Counted from the first letter of the stretch, positions 49,539 to 58,681 are shown. The stretch is 64,000 nucleotides of DNA from Hymenobacter chitinivorans DSM 11115 (GCF_002797555.1 NZ_PGFA01000001.1:2170001-2234000); one strand, 5' to 3'. Numbers and translations are program-made. Notes: generated by a model from the letters alone, not told the origin.

Positions 49539-49961
49539 ATGTCTAGTCTTGCTCCCCACCAACCCTCGCCCCAGGAATGCTCCACGGCCATGCGCTCCGT
49601 CCGCGACGCCCTCGACTTAATCGGGGGGAAGTGGAAACTGCCCATTATCGTTGCCCTGAGCAACGGGCCCCGGCGCTTTAAGCAGTTGCAGCGCGAGGTG
49701 CTGGGCATCACCGCCAAGATGCTCAGCAAAGAACTCAAAGAGCTCGAAATGAACAACCTGCTCACCCGCCAGGTGCAGGCCGACGCCGCGCCCGTGGCCG
49801 TTATCTACACCCTGGCGCCCTACGGCGAAACGCTCTTTCCCGTCATCGGGGCCCTGCACAACTGGGGCCAGCTGCACCGCCGCCACATTATGCATCCCGG
49901 GCAGGCCGAGACAGTTGCGGAGCCCACTCCCACGGCCCGGCCCGAACCGGTTTTCTCGTAG
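49539..49961 (+). CDS. HxlR-family winged-helix regulator
   Basis: 140 aa. Winged helix of the HxlR group: D-A-L-D-L-I-G-G-K-W-K-L-P-I-I-V-A-L at 26-43, then G-P-R-R-F-K-Q-L-Q-R-E-V-L-G-I-T-A-K-M-L-S-K-E-L-K-E-L-E. The conserved Cys near the N-terminus (Q-E-C-S-T-A-M) may sense thiol-reactive compounds, as in related regulators. Usually a dimeric regulator responding to aldehydes, quinones or oxidants. It is divergently placed to the DoxX-like gene with a clear palindrome between. ATG 49539 is the start that fits family length. Confidence 0.9.
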   Translation: MSSLAPHQPSPQECSTAMRSVRDALDLIGGKWKLPIIVALSNGPRRFKQLQREVLGITAKMLSKELKELEMNNLLTRQVQADAAPVAVIYTLAPYGETLFPVIGALHNWGQLHRRHIMHPGQAETVAEPTPTARPEPVFS

Positions 49962-50087
49962 CGAACGGGCTCAAACCCGGGTTTTGGATTGCAATAATTC
50001 AGGACTAGCATCGTATAAAAACAACAATAACGACCCTGAAAGAGGATTATAGCCGGAGGGCAGCGGTCAACATCCGGTAAGCTTGCG

Positions 50088-50095
50088 TACTTTTG
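50088..50095 (+). promoter_or_regulatory. Bacteroidota -7 element of the OmpA protein gene
   Basis: TACTTTTG matches TAnnTTTG exactly and is 51 bp before ATG 50147. Confidence 0.45.
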
Positions 50096-50146
50096 GGGTT
50101 TCCCTTGATTTCCATCGGTTTTCTGGATTCTCCCGCCGCCTCGCCT

Positions 50147-52129
50147 ATGAAGTTTTTGCTGACGCTGGTACTGACCGTATGCTGGCTGAAGCTTTCCGCG
50201 CAGGAAGCCCTGGCGCCCCGCCAGGTGTACACCGATTCGAAGGCCCGCTTCCGGGTCAGCTACCCCCAGGCCTGGCAGCGGCAGCGCAGCGAGGACCGCA
50301 GCCAAGTGGCTTTTTTTGCCGGCAGCGCCCGGCAGCACCCCGTCGTGACGCTAACCGTCCGGCCCGCCGGCCCGGGCGCAGCTTCCCTGCTGGGCCGCCA
50401 GGACTCCCTCTGGCGCCGGATTCAGCAGCTTTCCCGGGCCCAGATTCTGCGCCTCGAGCAGCACGAGGCCACGGGCTACGCCGAGGTTAGCTACCACTAC
50501 ACCTTCGCCCCCGACCTGGCCTCGGCCGACCGCACCCGGGTACTAGGCCGCCGGCTCTGGCGCAATGGCACCGAGTTTGACCTCGAGTACCGGGCCGCCG
50601 ACGAAGACGGGCGCTACCTGAGTGAGGCCGAGCAGCTGGTGGAGTCCTTCGACTTTGCGGAGCCCGCCACGCCCGCGCCCCCCTTGCCCACCGCGGCCCG
50701 GTGCGACAATAAGATGTACGGCATTGCGGCCCTGCGCCTGCGCAACGACTTGTGGGAGGACGACTGCCGCACGATTCACGAGTTTGCCGCCGACGACCTG
50801 AGCGCCCCGCCCCGGATTCACCGCAACGCCCTGCCGTTTCAATCCTACGCCCTGGCCAAGGGTTTCGACAACTGCCTCTACTCCGTTACCAAGGCCCCCA
50901 CCGACGCGCCCGAGTACGTGTACCGCTACAACCCGGCCACCCACCAGGGCGAGTATACCAGCTGGCAACTGCCGGCCCAGGGCCCCGAAACAGTCTGGAT
51001 TTCGGGGGCTACCGACGAGCAGGGCAACCTCTACTTCAGCACCGCCGACGCCAATAAGCTGGTGAAGATAGACCCCGCCGACGGCACCGTGACCGAACTC
51101 TGGGACTCGGACCCGCTGCGTAAGGCCGCCTACTTTCCCCGCATCGGGTTTGCCGGCGCCGGCTCCCACGGCAACTTCTGCCTCGACGATACGGGCACCC
51201 TGTTTCAGGTCTACAGCACCGACGGCAGCCTGCTCAACGTGGACCTGAAAACCCGGCAGCCCGGCCCCGAGCCCATTGCCCTGCAGGGCCTGCCCAAGCG
51301 CGGCGGCTACAGTGACCTGCTGCTGCAGAAAGACGAGCAGGGCAACCGCCGTCTTTACCTGGCCGGCCCCAAAGCCTTGTACGAGGTAGATATGGTCCGC
51401 CGCCGGGTGCGCCTGGTGCGCCGCGGCACCTACACCGACCTGGCCGGCTGCAACCTGTTTGGGCCCGTGCCGGCCAAGTCGGCCCCGGCCGCCGCGGTGG
51501 CTCCGGCCGCCGCCCCAACGCTAGCCATCTGGCGGGGGCGGGTGCTCAACGGCGTCACGTTTCAGCCCCTGCCCCAGGCCCAGCTGCGCCTGCGCCGCCC
51601 CGACGGCGGGGAAATCAAGGTACCGCTCACGCCCCAGGGCACGTTTACCATTACGGCCGAGCCCGGCCTGGCCTACGCCACCACCATTCAGCTGCCCGGC
51701 TACCTGGCCCTCGACAGCACCTACACGCCCCCGGCCGGCCCCTACGTGCAGGATTTGCTGCTCTATCCGCTGGCCGTGGGCTCCACCCTGCCGCTCGACA
51801 ACGTGCAGTTTACCCAGGGCCAGGCCGTGCTGCTGCCGTCCTCCTTTCCCACCCTCGACCAATTGGTGGGCATGCTGACCAAGAATCCGACGATGACCAT
51901 CGAGCTGCGCGGCCACACCGACAACCAGGGCGACCCGCAAAAAAACGTGGTGCTCAGCCAGGAGCGGGTAGCGGCCGTGAAGGCCTACCTGGTAGAGCAC
52001 GGCGTGGGGGCCCCGCGCATCACGGGTATCGGGCTGGGCGGGGCCCAGCCCCGGGCCAGCAATGCCCGCGAAGCCACCCGCCGCCTCAACCGCCGCGTGG
52101 AAGTGCGCGTGACGGGAGGCACGCGCTAA
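50147..52129 (+). CDS. Secreted multi-domain protein with C-terminal OmpA domain
   Basis: 660 aa. Signal peptide 1-19. Residues 25-180 are a PsbP/lipoprotein-like beta domain (S-Y-P-Q-A-W-Q-R). About 190-440 look like a beta-propeller (repeated Y-R-Y-N-P-A-T-H, I-S-G-A-T-D-E-Q-G-N-L-Y-F and L-Y-L-A-G-P-K-A-L-Y). About 465-540 are a carboxypeptidase-regulatory-like domain. About 545-655 are the OmpA peptidoglycan-binding domain with L-R-G-H-T-D-N-Q-G-D-P-Q-K-N and N-R-R-V-E-V-R. It probably sits in the periplasm or outer membrane anchored to the wall. The OmpA motif is identical in part to that of the binding-protein fusion at 21722. ATG 50147 gives the signal peptide. Confidence 0.87.
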   Translation: MKFLLTLVLTVCWLKLSAQEALAPRQVYTDSKARFRVSYPQAWQRQRSEDRSQVAFFAGSARQHPVVTLTVRPAGPGAASLLGRQDSLWRRIQQLSRAQILRLEQHEATGYAEVSYHYTFAPDLASADRTRVLGRRLWRNGTEFDLEYRAADEDGRYLSEAEQLVESFDFAEPATPAPPLPTAARCDNKMYGIAALRLRNDLWEDDCRTIHEFAADDLSAPPRIHRNALPFQSYALAKGFDNCLYSVTKAPTDAPEYVYRYNPATHQGEYTSWQLPAQGPETVWISGATDEQGNLYFSTADANKLVKIDPADGTVTELWDSDPLRKAAYFPRIGFAGAGSHGNFCLDDTGTLFQVYSTDGSLLNVDLKTRQPGPEPIALQGLPKRGGYSDLLLQKDEQGNRRLYLAGPKALYEVDMVRRRVRLVRRGTYTDLAGCNLFGPVPAKSAPAAAVAPAAAPTLAIWRGRVLNGVTFQPLPQAQLRLRRPDGGEIKVPLTPQGTFTITAEPGLAYATTIQLPGYLALDSTYTPPAGPYVQDLLLYPLAVGSTLPLDNVQFTQGQAVLLPSSFPTLDQLVGMLTKNPTMTIELRGHTDNQGDPQKNVVLSQERVAAVKAYLVEHGVGAPRITGIGLGGAQPRASNAREATRRLNRRVEVRVTGGTR

Positions 52130-52269
52130 GCCCCGCCCCTTGGCGTTAGGCCCCCGGAAACCAACCAGAATCAAGGGCTGCCCGGCTTTTCTGCGGGGTT
52201 GAGAGGACTGCCGCCGACCAATTGGGCGGTTTTCCCGTTTGAGGGAGCTCCACCTTACCTGCTCCGCTT

Positions 52270-52725
52270 ATGCTACCCTTGCTGCTGCGCCTGGTTATCT
52301 GGCTTCCCTTCCCGATGTTACCTCCTACTGCCGGCGGACTGACGGGCTGGGCCGGCACTTACCGCTACGAAGAAGCCCCGGTGAAAGCCCTGGCCGGCTA
52401 CAGCATGGGCATGAGCTGGCAGCTGCAGCTGCAGGCGCAGCCGGCGGGCAGCCCGGGCGGCACGCTGAGCGTGGAAGGCCAGCAGACCTTTATGAAGCTG
52501 CAGGTGCGGGCCGTCGGCACGCCCCAGGATGCCCAGGTGGTGTTTGTGCGCGGCCTCGAGGGCAATGGCTACCAGCAGCTCCAGCCCGGCGACGTGCTCT
52601 TCCGCCTGCACCAGGCTCCCAAAGCTAAGTTGCTCACCTATTGGGGCAAGCTCCAGCCCCGCCTGAGCGAAACTTACCGAGACGGGCAGCCGTGCTTCAG
52701 GCGTACTGCGACAGCACGCCCGTAG
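52270..52725 (+). CDS. Secreted small protein of unknown function
   Basis: 151 aa with a probable signal peptide (residues 1-21). The mature part starts L-T-G-W-A-G-T-Y-R-Y-E-E-A-P, then beta-strand patterns (S-W-Q-L-Q-L-Q-A-Q, T-F-M-K-L-Q-V-R-A-V-G-T) and D-V-L-F-R-L near 108-113: a small beta-barrel or lipocalin-like layout. No family could be named. Divergent or convergent partners: the OmpA gene lies 140 bp upstream, and an unrelated secreted protein ends 33 bp downstream. Confidence 0.6.
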   Translation: MLPLLLRLVIWLPFPMLPPTAGGLTGWAGTYRYEEAPVKALAGYSMGMSWQLQLQAQPAGSPGGTLSVEGQQTFMKLQVRAVGTPQDAQVVFVRGLEGNGYQQLQPGDVLFRLHQAPKAKLLTYWGKLQPRLSETYRDGQPCFRRTATARP

Positions 52726-52757
52726 CACGCGCGGGACCGACTCATTCAGCTAGTCGT

Positions 52758-53651
52758 TTATGGTTGCTTCACTTGAAACAGCTTCTCCAACGTAGGCTGG
52801 TACACGGAATACTTATACAAAGCCCGCTCCTTCAACACCGAAGACAACAGCAATTCCTGCCGCTCGGCCTCCTTGGCACCTTCTTGGTGCAGGCAGACGA
52901 GGTGGGACAGCAGCAACTCGTAGTATTTGTTCAGATAATACGACTTGTAGCTTTGCAGGCCTTTGTCCTTGATAATTACCATCTGAAAGTCTGGGAAGTA
53001 CAAGTCGGTATACTGATAATACTTGTTGCCGTTAACCTTCGGATACCGCTTGATATAGGAATAGGCTTCCTTGGTGTTGGCGGGCTTCACAATATTCATG
53101 TAGCCCCAGATATGGGTTCCGCAGGCTTGCATACACTGCAGGAAAAGAATACCCTTTTCGGTGTCGTCCTGCAGGCCGTACTCGTTCAGAGTCAGGTCAG
53201 TTTTTGACCAGTTGAAGGGCTGGTTCTTGTTGCCTACTCCAGCAAACAGCATTTCGTAGTAGCAGTCAATCAGCTCGTAGCGGGAAGTAGGAGCCGTGCG
53301 CAGACTATCCAGGAGCGTGTGGTGGTCGGGCGCATTTTCCTTGCGCAGGTTATAGTTGATCTGACGGACTGCGTACACGTTGCGCAGGGTTTGATCATCG
53401 GGAATCGTCAGGTATTCCTTGGTTAGCAGCTGGTTGTTCTTCGTAATCGTCTGCCCCACAAACCGCGTTGTAGCCTGGAGCGTCCCGGGAGCGGCAGCCG
53501 TCATTTTTTGCACAAACTCCTTGGGCGGGTCGGTCCGGAACATATAGCTCCGGTAGGTTTTACCCAAGGCGATAAGGTTATCTTGGTCAGTGTTTTGTCC
53601 GAAAGTAACACTGGCAACTAGCAGTAGCAGGGCGGTGTAGAGTAGTTTCAT
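52758..53651 (-). CDS. Secreted protein of unknown function
   Basis: 297 aa from ATG 53651 with signal peptide M-K-L-L-Y-T-A-L-L-L-L-V-A-S-V-T-F-G-Q. The rest is mainly helical and polar (S-Y-M-F-R-T-D-P-P-K-E-F-V-Q-K-M; Y-Y-L-N-K-Y-Y-E-L-L-L-S-H-L), rich in Tyr and Lys. Codons are noticeably less GC-rich than in the neighbours (GC about 50% by eye), which could mean later acquisition. Not recognised. It lies convergent to the 52270 gene and divergent to the esterase gene. Confidence 0.75.
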   Translation of the reverse strand: MKLLYTALLLLVASVTFGQNTDQDNLIALGKTYRSYMFRTDPPKEFVQKMTAAAPGTLQATTRFVGQTITKNNQLLTKEYLTIPDDQTLRNVYAVRQINYNLRKENAPDHHTLLDSLRTAPTSRYELIDCYYEMLFAGVGNKNQPFNWSKTDLTLNEYGLQDDTEKGILFLQCMQACGTHIWGYMNIVKPANTKEAYSYIKRYPKVNGNKYYQYTDLYFPDFQMVIIKDKGLQSYKSYYLNKYYELLLSHLVCLHQEGAKEAERQELLLSSVLKERALYKYSVYQPTLEKLFQVKQP

Positions 53652-53878
53652 TCCTGAAAGATACTGAAGCCCACGCACACCCGGGCGGTGGGGCAGGCCC
53701 CGGGCCGCGCCATTCGCTCGTCGGTACGCTTACTACCGACTTCTGTTTTCCGCGACTTTGCGTAAGAAAGTGGCCGGAGCTGCCCGAAGTGGCCTGGGGT
53801 AGCTCCGGCCGGCGCCGGCTCTTCCTGTTTATCTGGGCCGGGCCCCAGCCTTCTACTCATCTTATTCATCTTATTCTG

Positions 53879-54895
53879 ATGCAAAAGACAACTGCTGCCC
53901 TTCTGCTGAGCCCACTTCTAGCCGCTGGCCTGCTTACCTGGGCCTGGCGCAGCAAACCCTACTCCATTCAGGCCGACGGCTGCGCTACCATCACCTTCGC
54001 CGGTCGAATTCGCCTGGCCGTGCTGCGCCAGCTGCTCCAGCGCTTCGGGGGCCAAACGGCCCGGCGGCTGGGTTTGCCGAAGCTGCCCGTGCGTCTCGTC
54101 GAGCAGTACGTGGTGCCGACCAGCCAGGGGCCCACGCCCGTCACGCTGTACTGGCCCGACCTCCCGCCCCAGGGGCCGCTGCCGGTGTACGTGAACCTGC
54201 ACGGGGGCGGCTTCGTGCTGGGCCACCCGCTGCAGGACGACCGGCTGTGCCGCTATATTGCCCAGCAGGCCCGGTGTCTGGTCGTCAACGTGGACTACGC
54301 CCTGGCTCCGGAATACCCGTTTCCGGCCCCGGTGCAGCAAAGCTACGAGGTGGTACGGTGGGTGCACGAGCAGGCCGCGACCCTCGGCTACGATGCCGGC
54401 CGTCTGGCCATCGGTGGGCGCAGCGCGGGCGGCAGCCTGGCGGCGGCCGTGGCGCTGCTGGCCCGGGAGCGGCAGGAGTTTACCCTGGCGTTGCAAGTGC
54501 TGGATTACCCGTCGCTGAACCTGGCCGACCGCACCGACCACAAGCACGTGAGGCCCCGCCGCAAGCAGGTTTTGTCGGTCGAGCTGGCCTCGTTCTTCAA
54601 GCACCTGTACGTGCCCTGCCCCGCCGACCGGCTCAATCCGCTGGCCTCGCCCCTGCTGGCCCCCGACCTGCGCGGCCTGGCCCCGGCCCTGATTATCACG
54701 GCCGAGTACGACCTGCTCCGCGACGACGGCCTCGCCTACGCCCGGCGCCTGCAAGAGCAGGGCGTAGCGGTTATGCACGAGGAGTTTGCCGGTGTCGACC
54801 ACGGCTTTACCCTGCTGGGCCCCCGGGAGCCGGCCCGGCGGGCCTGGGAGCTGATGGCAACTTCCCTGCGCAAGGCCCTGCATTCCTTCTCCTGA
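53879..54895 (+). CDS. Alpha/beta hydrolase (HSL-type esterase/lipase)
   Basis: 338 aa. N-terminal hydrophobic segment (about 8-24), then the hormone-sensitive-lipase signature V-N-L-H-G-G-G-F-V-L-G-H for the oxyanion hole, nucleophile Ser in I-G-G-R-S-A-G-G-S-L, acid Asp in T-A-E-Y-D-L-L-R-D-D-G and His in G-V-D-H-G-F. The catalytic triad is thus complete. Acts on short acyl esters; exact substrate unknown. ATG 53879 gives the hydrophobic start, which is either a signal anchor or a lipid-facing helix. The gene upstream is divergent, the next is convergent. Confidence 0.9.
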   Translation: MQKTTAALLLSPLLAAGLLTWAWRSKPYSIQADGCATITFAGRIRLAVLRQLLQRFGGQTARRLGLPKLPVRLVEQYVVPTSQGPTPVTLYWPDLPPQGPLPVYVNLHGGGFVLGHPLQDDRLCRYIAQQARCLVVNVDYALAPEYPFPAPVQQSYEVVRWVHEQAATLGYDAGRLAIGGRSAGGSLAAAVALLARERQEFTLALQVLDYPSLNLADRTDHKHVRPRRKQVLSVELASFFKHLYVPCPADRLNPLASPLLAPDLRGLAPALIITAEYDLLRDDGLAYARRLQEQGVAVMHEEFAGVDHGFTLLGPREPARRAWELMATSLRKALHSFS

Positions 54896-54945
54896 CCCGG
54901 CGCCCCGCCCTTGCGCCCCCACACTCTTAAGCCGACAGCGGGGCC

Positions 54946-56403
54946 CTACTTCACCTGCAGGGCCTGTTCGAGCTCGGCGTAGGGAATGATGGTCTTGACC
55001 CCGTAATCGGCGACGGGCCAGGACTGCACTACCGTGTCGATGGGCAGCTTCAGGGCTTGCACCGCCTGGGTGAGGCCGGCCTGCCGGGCACTGGCTTTTC
55101 TAGGCCCGCCTTCCCGCTTGATCCACACCAGGTCGTCCTCGAAGAGCAGCTTTTCCGTGGGAAAATAGTAGATCAAATAGTCGTTGGTATGGGCCGACTG
55201 CGCCCCGATGCAGTGAATCTGCATCGTAAAGGTGCCGTCGGTAATGGTTTTGATCTGCGCAACCTCCTCGAAAGCCAGGGACCGGGGGTGGCGCTGCAGG
55301 CTGTCGGGCTGCAGGGTGTGCGGGGCCTGGGCCAGGTAACGGACGTAGTCGGCCGTGCCCGGGCCGCCCAGGATGGTGGCACCCGCGGCTACGAAGGCGC
55401 GCAGCCCGCCGAGGTAGTGCGGGTGGTAGTGTCCGAAGACGAAGTACTTGATGGGCTTGTTAGGCGCAATTTTGCGGGCCTCCCGGATGATGTACTCTCC
55501 ATTTTCGCTGCTCAGGGGCGCTTCGGCCACCACCAGAAAGTCCCGGAACTCCACGACTAGCACCCGGTCGTCGGTGTGCGGGAGGTTGAGCAGGTGCAGA
55601 TTGGGCCGGAAATGCTCCACGCTGCTAGCGGGTACCTCCGGCTTGGCGGCGGCCAGCTGGTAACCGGCCGGCCGCGCCAGCAGCGCCGGGGCCGTGGCTA
55701 CGGCCGCCACCGCGCCCACCGTCACCGTATCGAGCACCCGGCCGTTGATTTTGGCCACGGCCACGGTGCGGGCAAAGCGCAACGGGCCCTGCCGGACATA
55801 ATCCTGGTAGGTAAAGGTGGTTTGCACGTCGCCAAAAAGCTCATCGTGGCTCAGAACCGTGACGCGCTCCACCAGCTGGTCGGCCTTGCGGATAAGGACC
55901 GTGACCCTAGCGTTGGGCAACTCCGCGCCGTAGGCCACCAGGCCGGCGGGGGCCGTAGCGGCGGGCCGAACGTGGTGCTCGCGCAAATAGCCCAGCAGCA
56001 GCACCGGCGAGTAGCGGGCCGAGCCGACGAGCTGGGCCGCCAGCCGCTCGGGCGTGGCCGCAGCCACGGCCTTTTCTCCGTAATCCTGAAACAGCACTTC
56101 CCCGGGCCCCAGCTGAGTCTGGGAGTAGTAGGTTTTGGCACCCTGGGTGAGGGTGTCCTGGCGCAGAAAGCGTTGGCCGCTCAGCCAGGCCGTGCCCTTC
56201 TTATCGTAAGTCGTGGCTTGCCAGGGGTACTGGCTGTGCTCCAGCTCCCGGGTTGTTTCGCGGTAGGAAAACGCGGCGTACCCCGGCCCTATCCCGGCCC
56301 CTTGGTGCTGCCAGCACTTTGCCAGGTAGTCGGGGGGCAAGGCCGCCAGCCCGGGCAAGGGCAGCACGAGCAGACTCAGGCGCAGCAGGACGGAAAAATA
56401 CAT
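54946..56403 (-). CDS. Secreted metallo-beta-lactamase-fold protein with altered metal motif
   Basis: 485 aa with signal peptide 1-21. Residues 30-260 form an N-terminal domain of unknown type. The MBL domain covers about 265-480. Strand and loop signs are present (V-L-V-V-E-F-R-D-F-L-V-V; F-E-D-D-L-V-W), but the zinc motif reads G-H-Y-H-P-H-Y-L-G-G where H-x-H-x-D-H is usual: the Asp is His and the third His is Tyr. A later S-A-H-T-N-D keeps one His. The protein may use a different metal set or be catalytically inactive. It stands alone, convergent to the esterase gene. Confidence 0.8.
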   Translation of the reverse strand: MYFSVLLRLSLLVLPLPGLAALPPDYLAKCWQHQGAGIGPGYAAFSYRETTRELEHSQYPWQATTYDKKGTAWLSGQRFLRQDTLTQGAKTYYSQTQLGPGEVLFQDYGEKAVAAATPERLAAQLVGSARYSPVLLLGYLREHHVRPAATAPAGLVAYGAELPNARVTVLIRKADQLVERVTVLSHDELFGDVQTTFTYQDYVRQGPLRFARTVAVAKINGRVLDTVTVGAVAAVATAPALLARPAGYQLAAAKPEVPASSVEHFRPNLHLLNLPHTDDRVLVVEFRDFLVVAEAPLSSENGEYIIREARKIAPNKPIKYFVFGHYHPHYLGGLRAFVAAGATILGGPGTADYVRYLAQAPHTLQPDSLQRHPRSLAFEEVAQIKTITDGTFTMQIHCIGAQSAHTNDYLIYYFPTEKLLFEDDLVWIKREGGPRKASARQAGLTQAVQALKLPIDTVVQSWPVADYGVKTIIPYAELEQALQVK

Positions 56404-56530
56404 TCGGCTAGGATAGCGGGGAGTAGAATAGCAGACCGGAGGAACCTGCGCGGCAGCAAGGTGCAGAAAAGTACCATCCTACTGTTGCGGCCCCCTCGCT
56501 CGGCCTGCTTCTGCTAGCGGCCAAAAACAA

Positions 56531-56568
56531 CTCGGGCCGCCCGCGAAGTACTTCGCGGGCGGCCCGAG
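56531..56568. terminator. 38-bp perfect palindrome, terminator of the pectate lyase gene
   Basis: 19-bp arms with no loop bases, starting CTCGGGCCGCCC, so a cruciform or a hairpin with a small opened loop. On the minus strand it is followed by TTGTTTTT, 66 bp after the pectate lyase stop. This fits intrinsic termination. Confidence 0.75.
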
Positions 56569-56634
56569 GGCTTTTACACTCACCATGTAACCCAACAGAT
56601 GCCGGGAGGCCGCCAGAGCCTTCCCGGCCAGCCG

Positions 56635-57744
56635 TTAGATGCCGCTATTCACGCAGGTATTGCCGCCCACGGTGGCCCCGGCCCCGTTGGAAGCCGTGAC
56701 GGTAGCCTTCACGCTCGAGGCCGCCAGCACCGACAGGGTGTAGGGCGGAGTGAAGGCCGTTTTGCCGTTGCCGGCGGTGTTGCCGGTCGTGCTGGTGAAG
56801 AGGTTGCCGGTGACCTGCACCGCCGTCGAGTTGTTGGCCATCAAGTCGATGGGGCGGTTTACGCCTTCAAACACGTTGTTCTGCACCAGCAGGTTGGCCT
56901 CAAAGCCCGCCATGACGGCGGAGGTGCTGTTCGAGCTGTTAAACAGGCTGTTGACCACCTGCACCTTGCCGAAGCGGACCCGGGGCATGCGGGCCACGCA
57001 GCCGGGCGCCCACCAGCAGCGGGCAAAGGTGATATTGAGCTTGCCCCGGTCGCCGGTGGAGGTGTCGGAAGAGCCGATCAGGTTGCTGAAGCGGTGGTCG
57101 TTGGAGCCGCCGGACCCACCGGCGCGGGGTGCTTTGAGGTAGGCAAACTTGGTCCAGGACACGGTAATGTAGTTCGACGTGTTCTTGACGTCGAGGTTGC
57201 CGTCGAGGCCGTCGCGAAACTCGCAATGGTCGACCCACACGTTGGTGCAGGCGTCAATTGTGCAGTTGTCCTGCCCGTCCACGTCGTAGGCGCCGGGCCC
57301 GTCGAAGATCAGGTTGCGAATCACCAGGTTGGAGCAGCGCTTCACGTACATGATGCCCGAGCCGGCCTGGGTCTGGTCCGTGGACACCAGCCGGGCCCCG
57401 GCCGAGCCGAAGAGGGTTTTGCCGCTCTGGTCCTGGAAGGAAATCCGCCCGCCCGAGGGGATGGTAATAACGCCGTTGACCTGCACCACTTTCACGGCCG
57501 AGTTGGTAATGGCGGCCTTGAGCTGGTCGTAAGTTGTTACGATGGTGGGCGTGGCCGTGCCCCCGCCGTTGGTGCCGCCGTTCTGGGAGGCCCAGCCCTG
57601 CGCGGTGCAGGTGGCTTCTACGTCGGCAGTGGAGGTGGCAGCGGAGGCCGCGGGGGCGGCGGGCGTGGGGCTGCTCGTGTCGCAGCCGGCCAGCAGGCCC
57701 GCCAACGAGAATAGCGCGGACGCCAGGAATGGGTTCGTTTTCAT
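56635..57744 (-). CDS. Pectate lyase (PL1-type), lipoprotein
   Basis: 369 aa. Lipoprotein signal with lipobox L-L-A-G-C (Cys21), short Ser/Pro/Ala linker, then a right-handed parallel beta-helix. PL1 motifs: V-W-V-D-H-C-E-F (Ca/structural), D-G-N-L-D-V-K-N and the catalytic loop A-R-M-P-R-V-R-F-G (R-x-P-x-x-R). It cleaves polygalacturonate by beta-elimination, probably at the cell surface. It stands alone: no SusC/D pair is near. A LacI-type operator-like site lies upstream (57967-57992). ATG 57744 gives the lipobox start; an upstream in-frame ATG adds 11 residues without reason. Confidence 0.9.
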   Translation of the reverse strand: MKTNPFLASALFSLAGLLAGCDTSSPTPAAPAASAATSTADVEATCTAQGWASQNGGTNGGGTATPTIVTTYDQLKAAITNSAVKVVQVNGVITIPSGGRISFQDQSGKTLFGSAGARLVSTDQTQAGSGIMYVKRCSNLVIRNLIFDGPGAYDVDGQDNCTIDACTNVWVDHCEFRDGLDGNLDVKNTSNYITVSWTKFAYLKAPRAGGSGGSNDHRFSNLIGSSDTSTGDRGKLNITFARCWWAPGCVARMPRVRFGKVQVVNSLFNSSNSTSAVMAGFEANLLVQNNVFEGVNRPIDLMANNSTAVQVTGNLFTSTTGNTAGNGKTAFTPPYTLSVLAASSVKATVTASNGAGATVGGNTCVNSGI

Positions 57745-57966
57745 GGGGAATTTTGGTGGATGGTGGAAGCCCGGCACAGTCGTGGCGGGTACTCAGGGCG
57801 GGGCAATAGGTAGTTCACGGCGGGAGCCCGCGGGGGCGGCGGCACCGTTCCGTCCGGCCGGAAACCAGAGCGGTAGCCGCAGGCGCAGAGCCCGTTGGCC
57901 GTGAAATCTGTCGTCAACGTACGCCATTCCTGCCATACCAAACCGTCATAATCCTATATAAATCAT

Positions 57967-57992
57967 TGCAAACGTTCCCGGCAACGTTGCCA
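57967..57992. promoter_or_regulatory. LacI-type operator-like site upstream of pectate lyase
   Basis: TGCAAACGTTCCCG and then the perfect 12-bp palindrome GGCAACGTTGCC (57980-57991). Both have the AACGTT centre typical of LacI/GalR-family operators. About 225-245 bp upstream of the pectate lyase ATG. No LacI gene is in the window. Confidence 0.45.
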
Positions 57993-58076
57993 GCGCCAAC
58001 TTCCAGAGGCCGAGCCGGGTACCGCCCGTCACAATCGTTTGGGAGGCGGGCCGGGGCGGTGGGCCCGGGCAAACGC

Positions 58077-58115
58077 AAACCGCCGGGCCCCCTCTGCGGA
58101 AGGACCCGGCGGTTT
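58077..58115 (-). terminator. Terminator after the 58168 gene
   Basis: AAACCGCCGGG (58077-58087) and its exact inverse (58105-58115) with a 17-nt loop, 52 bp after the stop codon of the minus-strand gene. T-rich flank on the far side is short. The rest of 57745-58167 carries no gene. Confidence 0.6.
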
Positions 58116-58167
58116 GGTCAGGAATAGGCCGGCCCGGCTTGGGGCCGGGCCGTGGCGCGGAAGGCGC

Positions 58168-58545
58168 TTAGGAAGCCGCGGGCTTGGGCGTCGTGCGGGG
58201 CTTGGTCATGCGCTTGAGCCGCTCACTTTCACGCACGCCCCCGGCCTGCTCATACTGGGTGCTGTTCTTGGTAAACTTCTGCCCGACGGCCGTCAGCACG
58301 CCCGAGGAAAACTTATTCAGGCGCTTCTCGGCGGCATCCACCTCGTTTTTGAGGCCGACCACGGCTTTCAGGGCCTCATTATATACCGTCAGGTGCTGGG
58401 TAGCGGTGAGAATTTCGGCCTGAAAGGTTTCAATGCCGAAGCCGTTGCCCAGATCGAGCTTGCCGGTGGGGTCAATAGCCCGCAGGCCGTTCAGGCGCTG
58501 CGTAGCCTTGGTAATCGAATTGGATTCACGCTGTTTGTAAGACAT
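58168..58545 (-). CDS. Small helical protein of unknown function
   Basis: 125 aa, no signal peptide. Basic C-terminal tail (R-L-K-R-M-T-K-P-R-T-T-P-K-P-A-A-S). The core is a pair of long amphipathic helices (F-Q-A-E-I-L-T-A-T-Q-H-L-T-V-Y-N-E-A-L; L-K-N-E-V-D-A-A-E-K-R-L-N-K-F). Not recognised. ATG 58545 is chosen for the short N-terminus (M-S-Y-K-Q-R-E-S-N-S). The 21-bp phased array 58682-58870 lies upstream, and a -7-like TAGCTTGG word on the minus strand at 58602-58609 lies between. Confidence 0.65.
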   Translation of the reverse strand: MSYKQRESNSITKATQRLNGLRAIDPTGKLDLGNGFGIETFQAEILTATQHLTVYNEALKAVVGLKNEVDAAEKRLNKFSSGVLTAVGQKFTKNSTQYEQAGGVRESERLKRMTKPRTTPKPAAS

Positions 58546-58681
58546 AATACCAGGAAAAATAGTGGAAGAACGAACCTCCCACCCGCAGCGTGGAAGCCGT
58601 CCCAAGCTATACTACTTTCCGGGAACGGCCCAGCTCCCAGCCCCTGAATTTCAGGACACTACGCTTGCAATTGTGACACGC

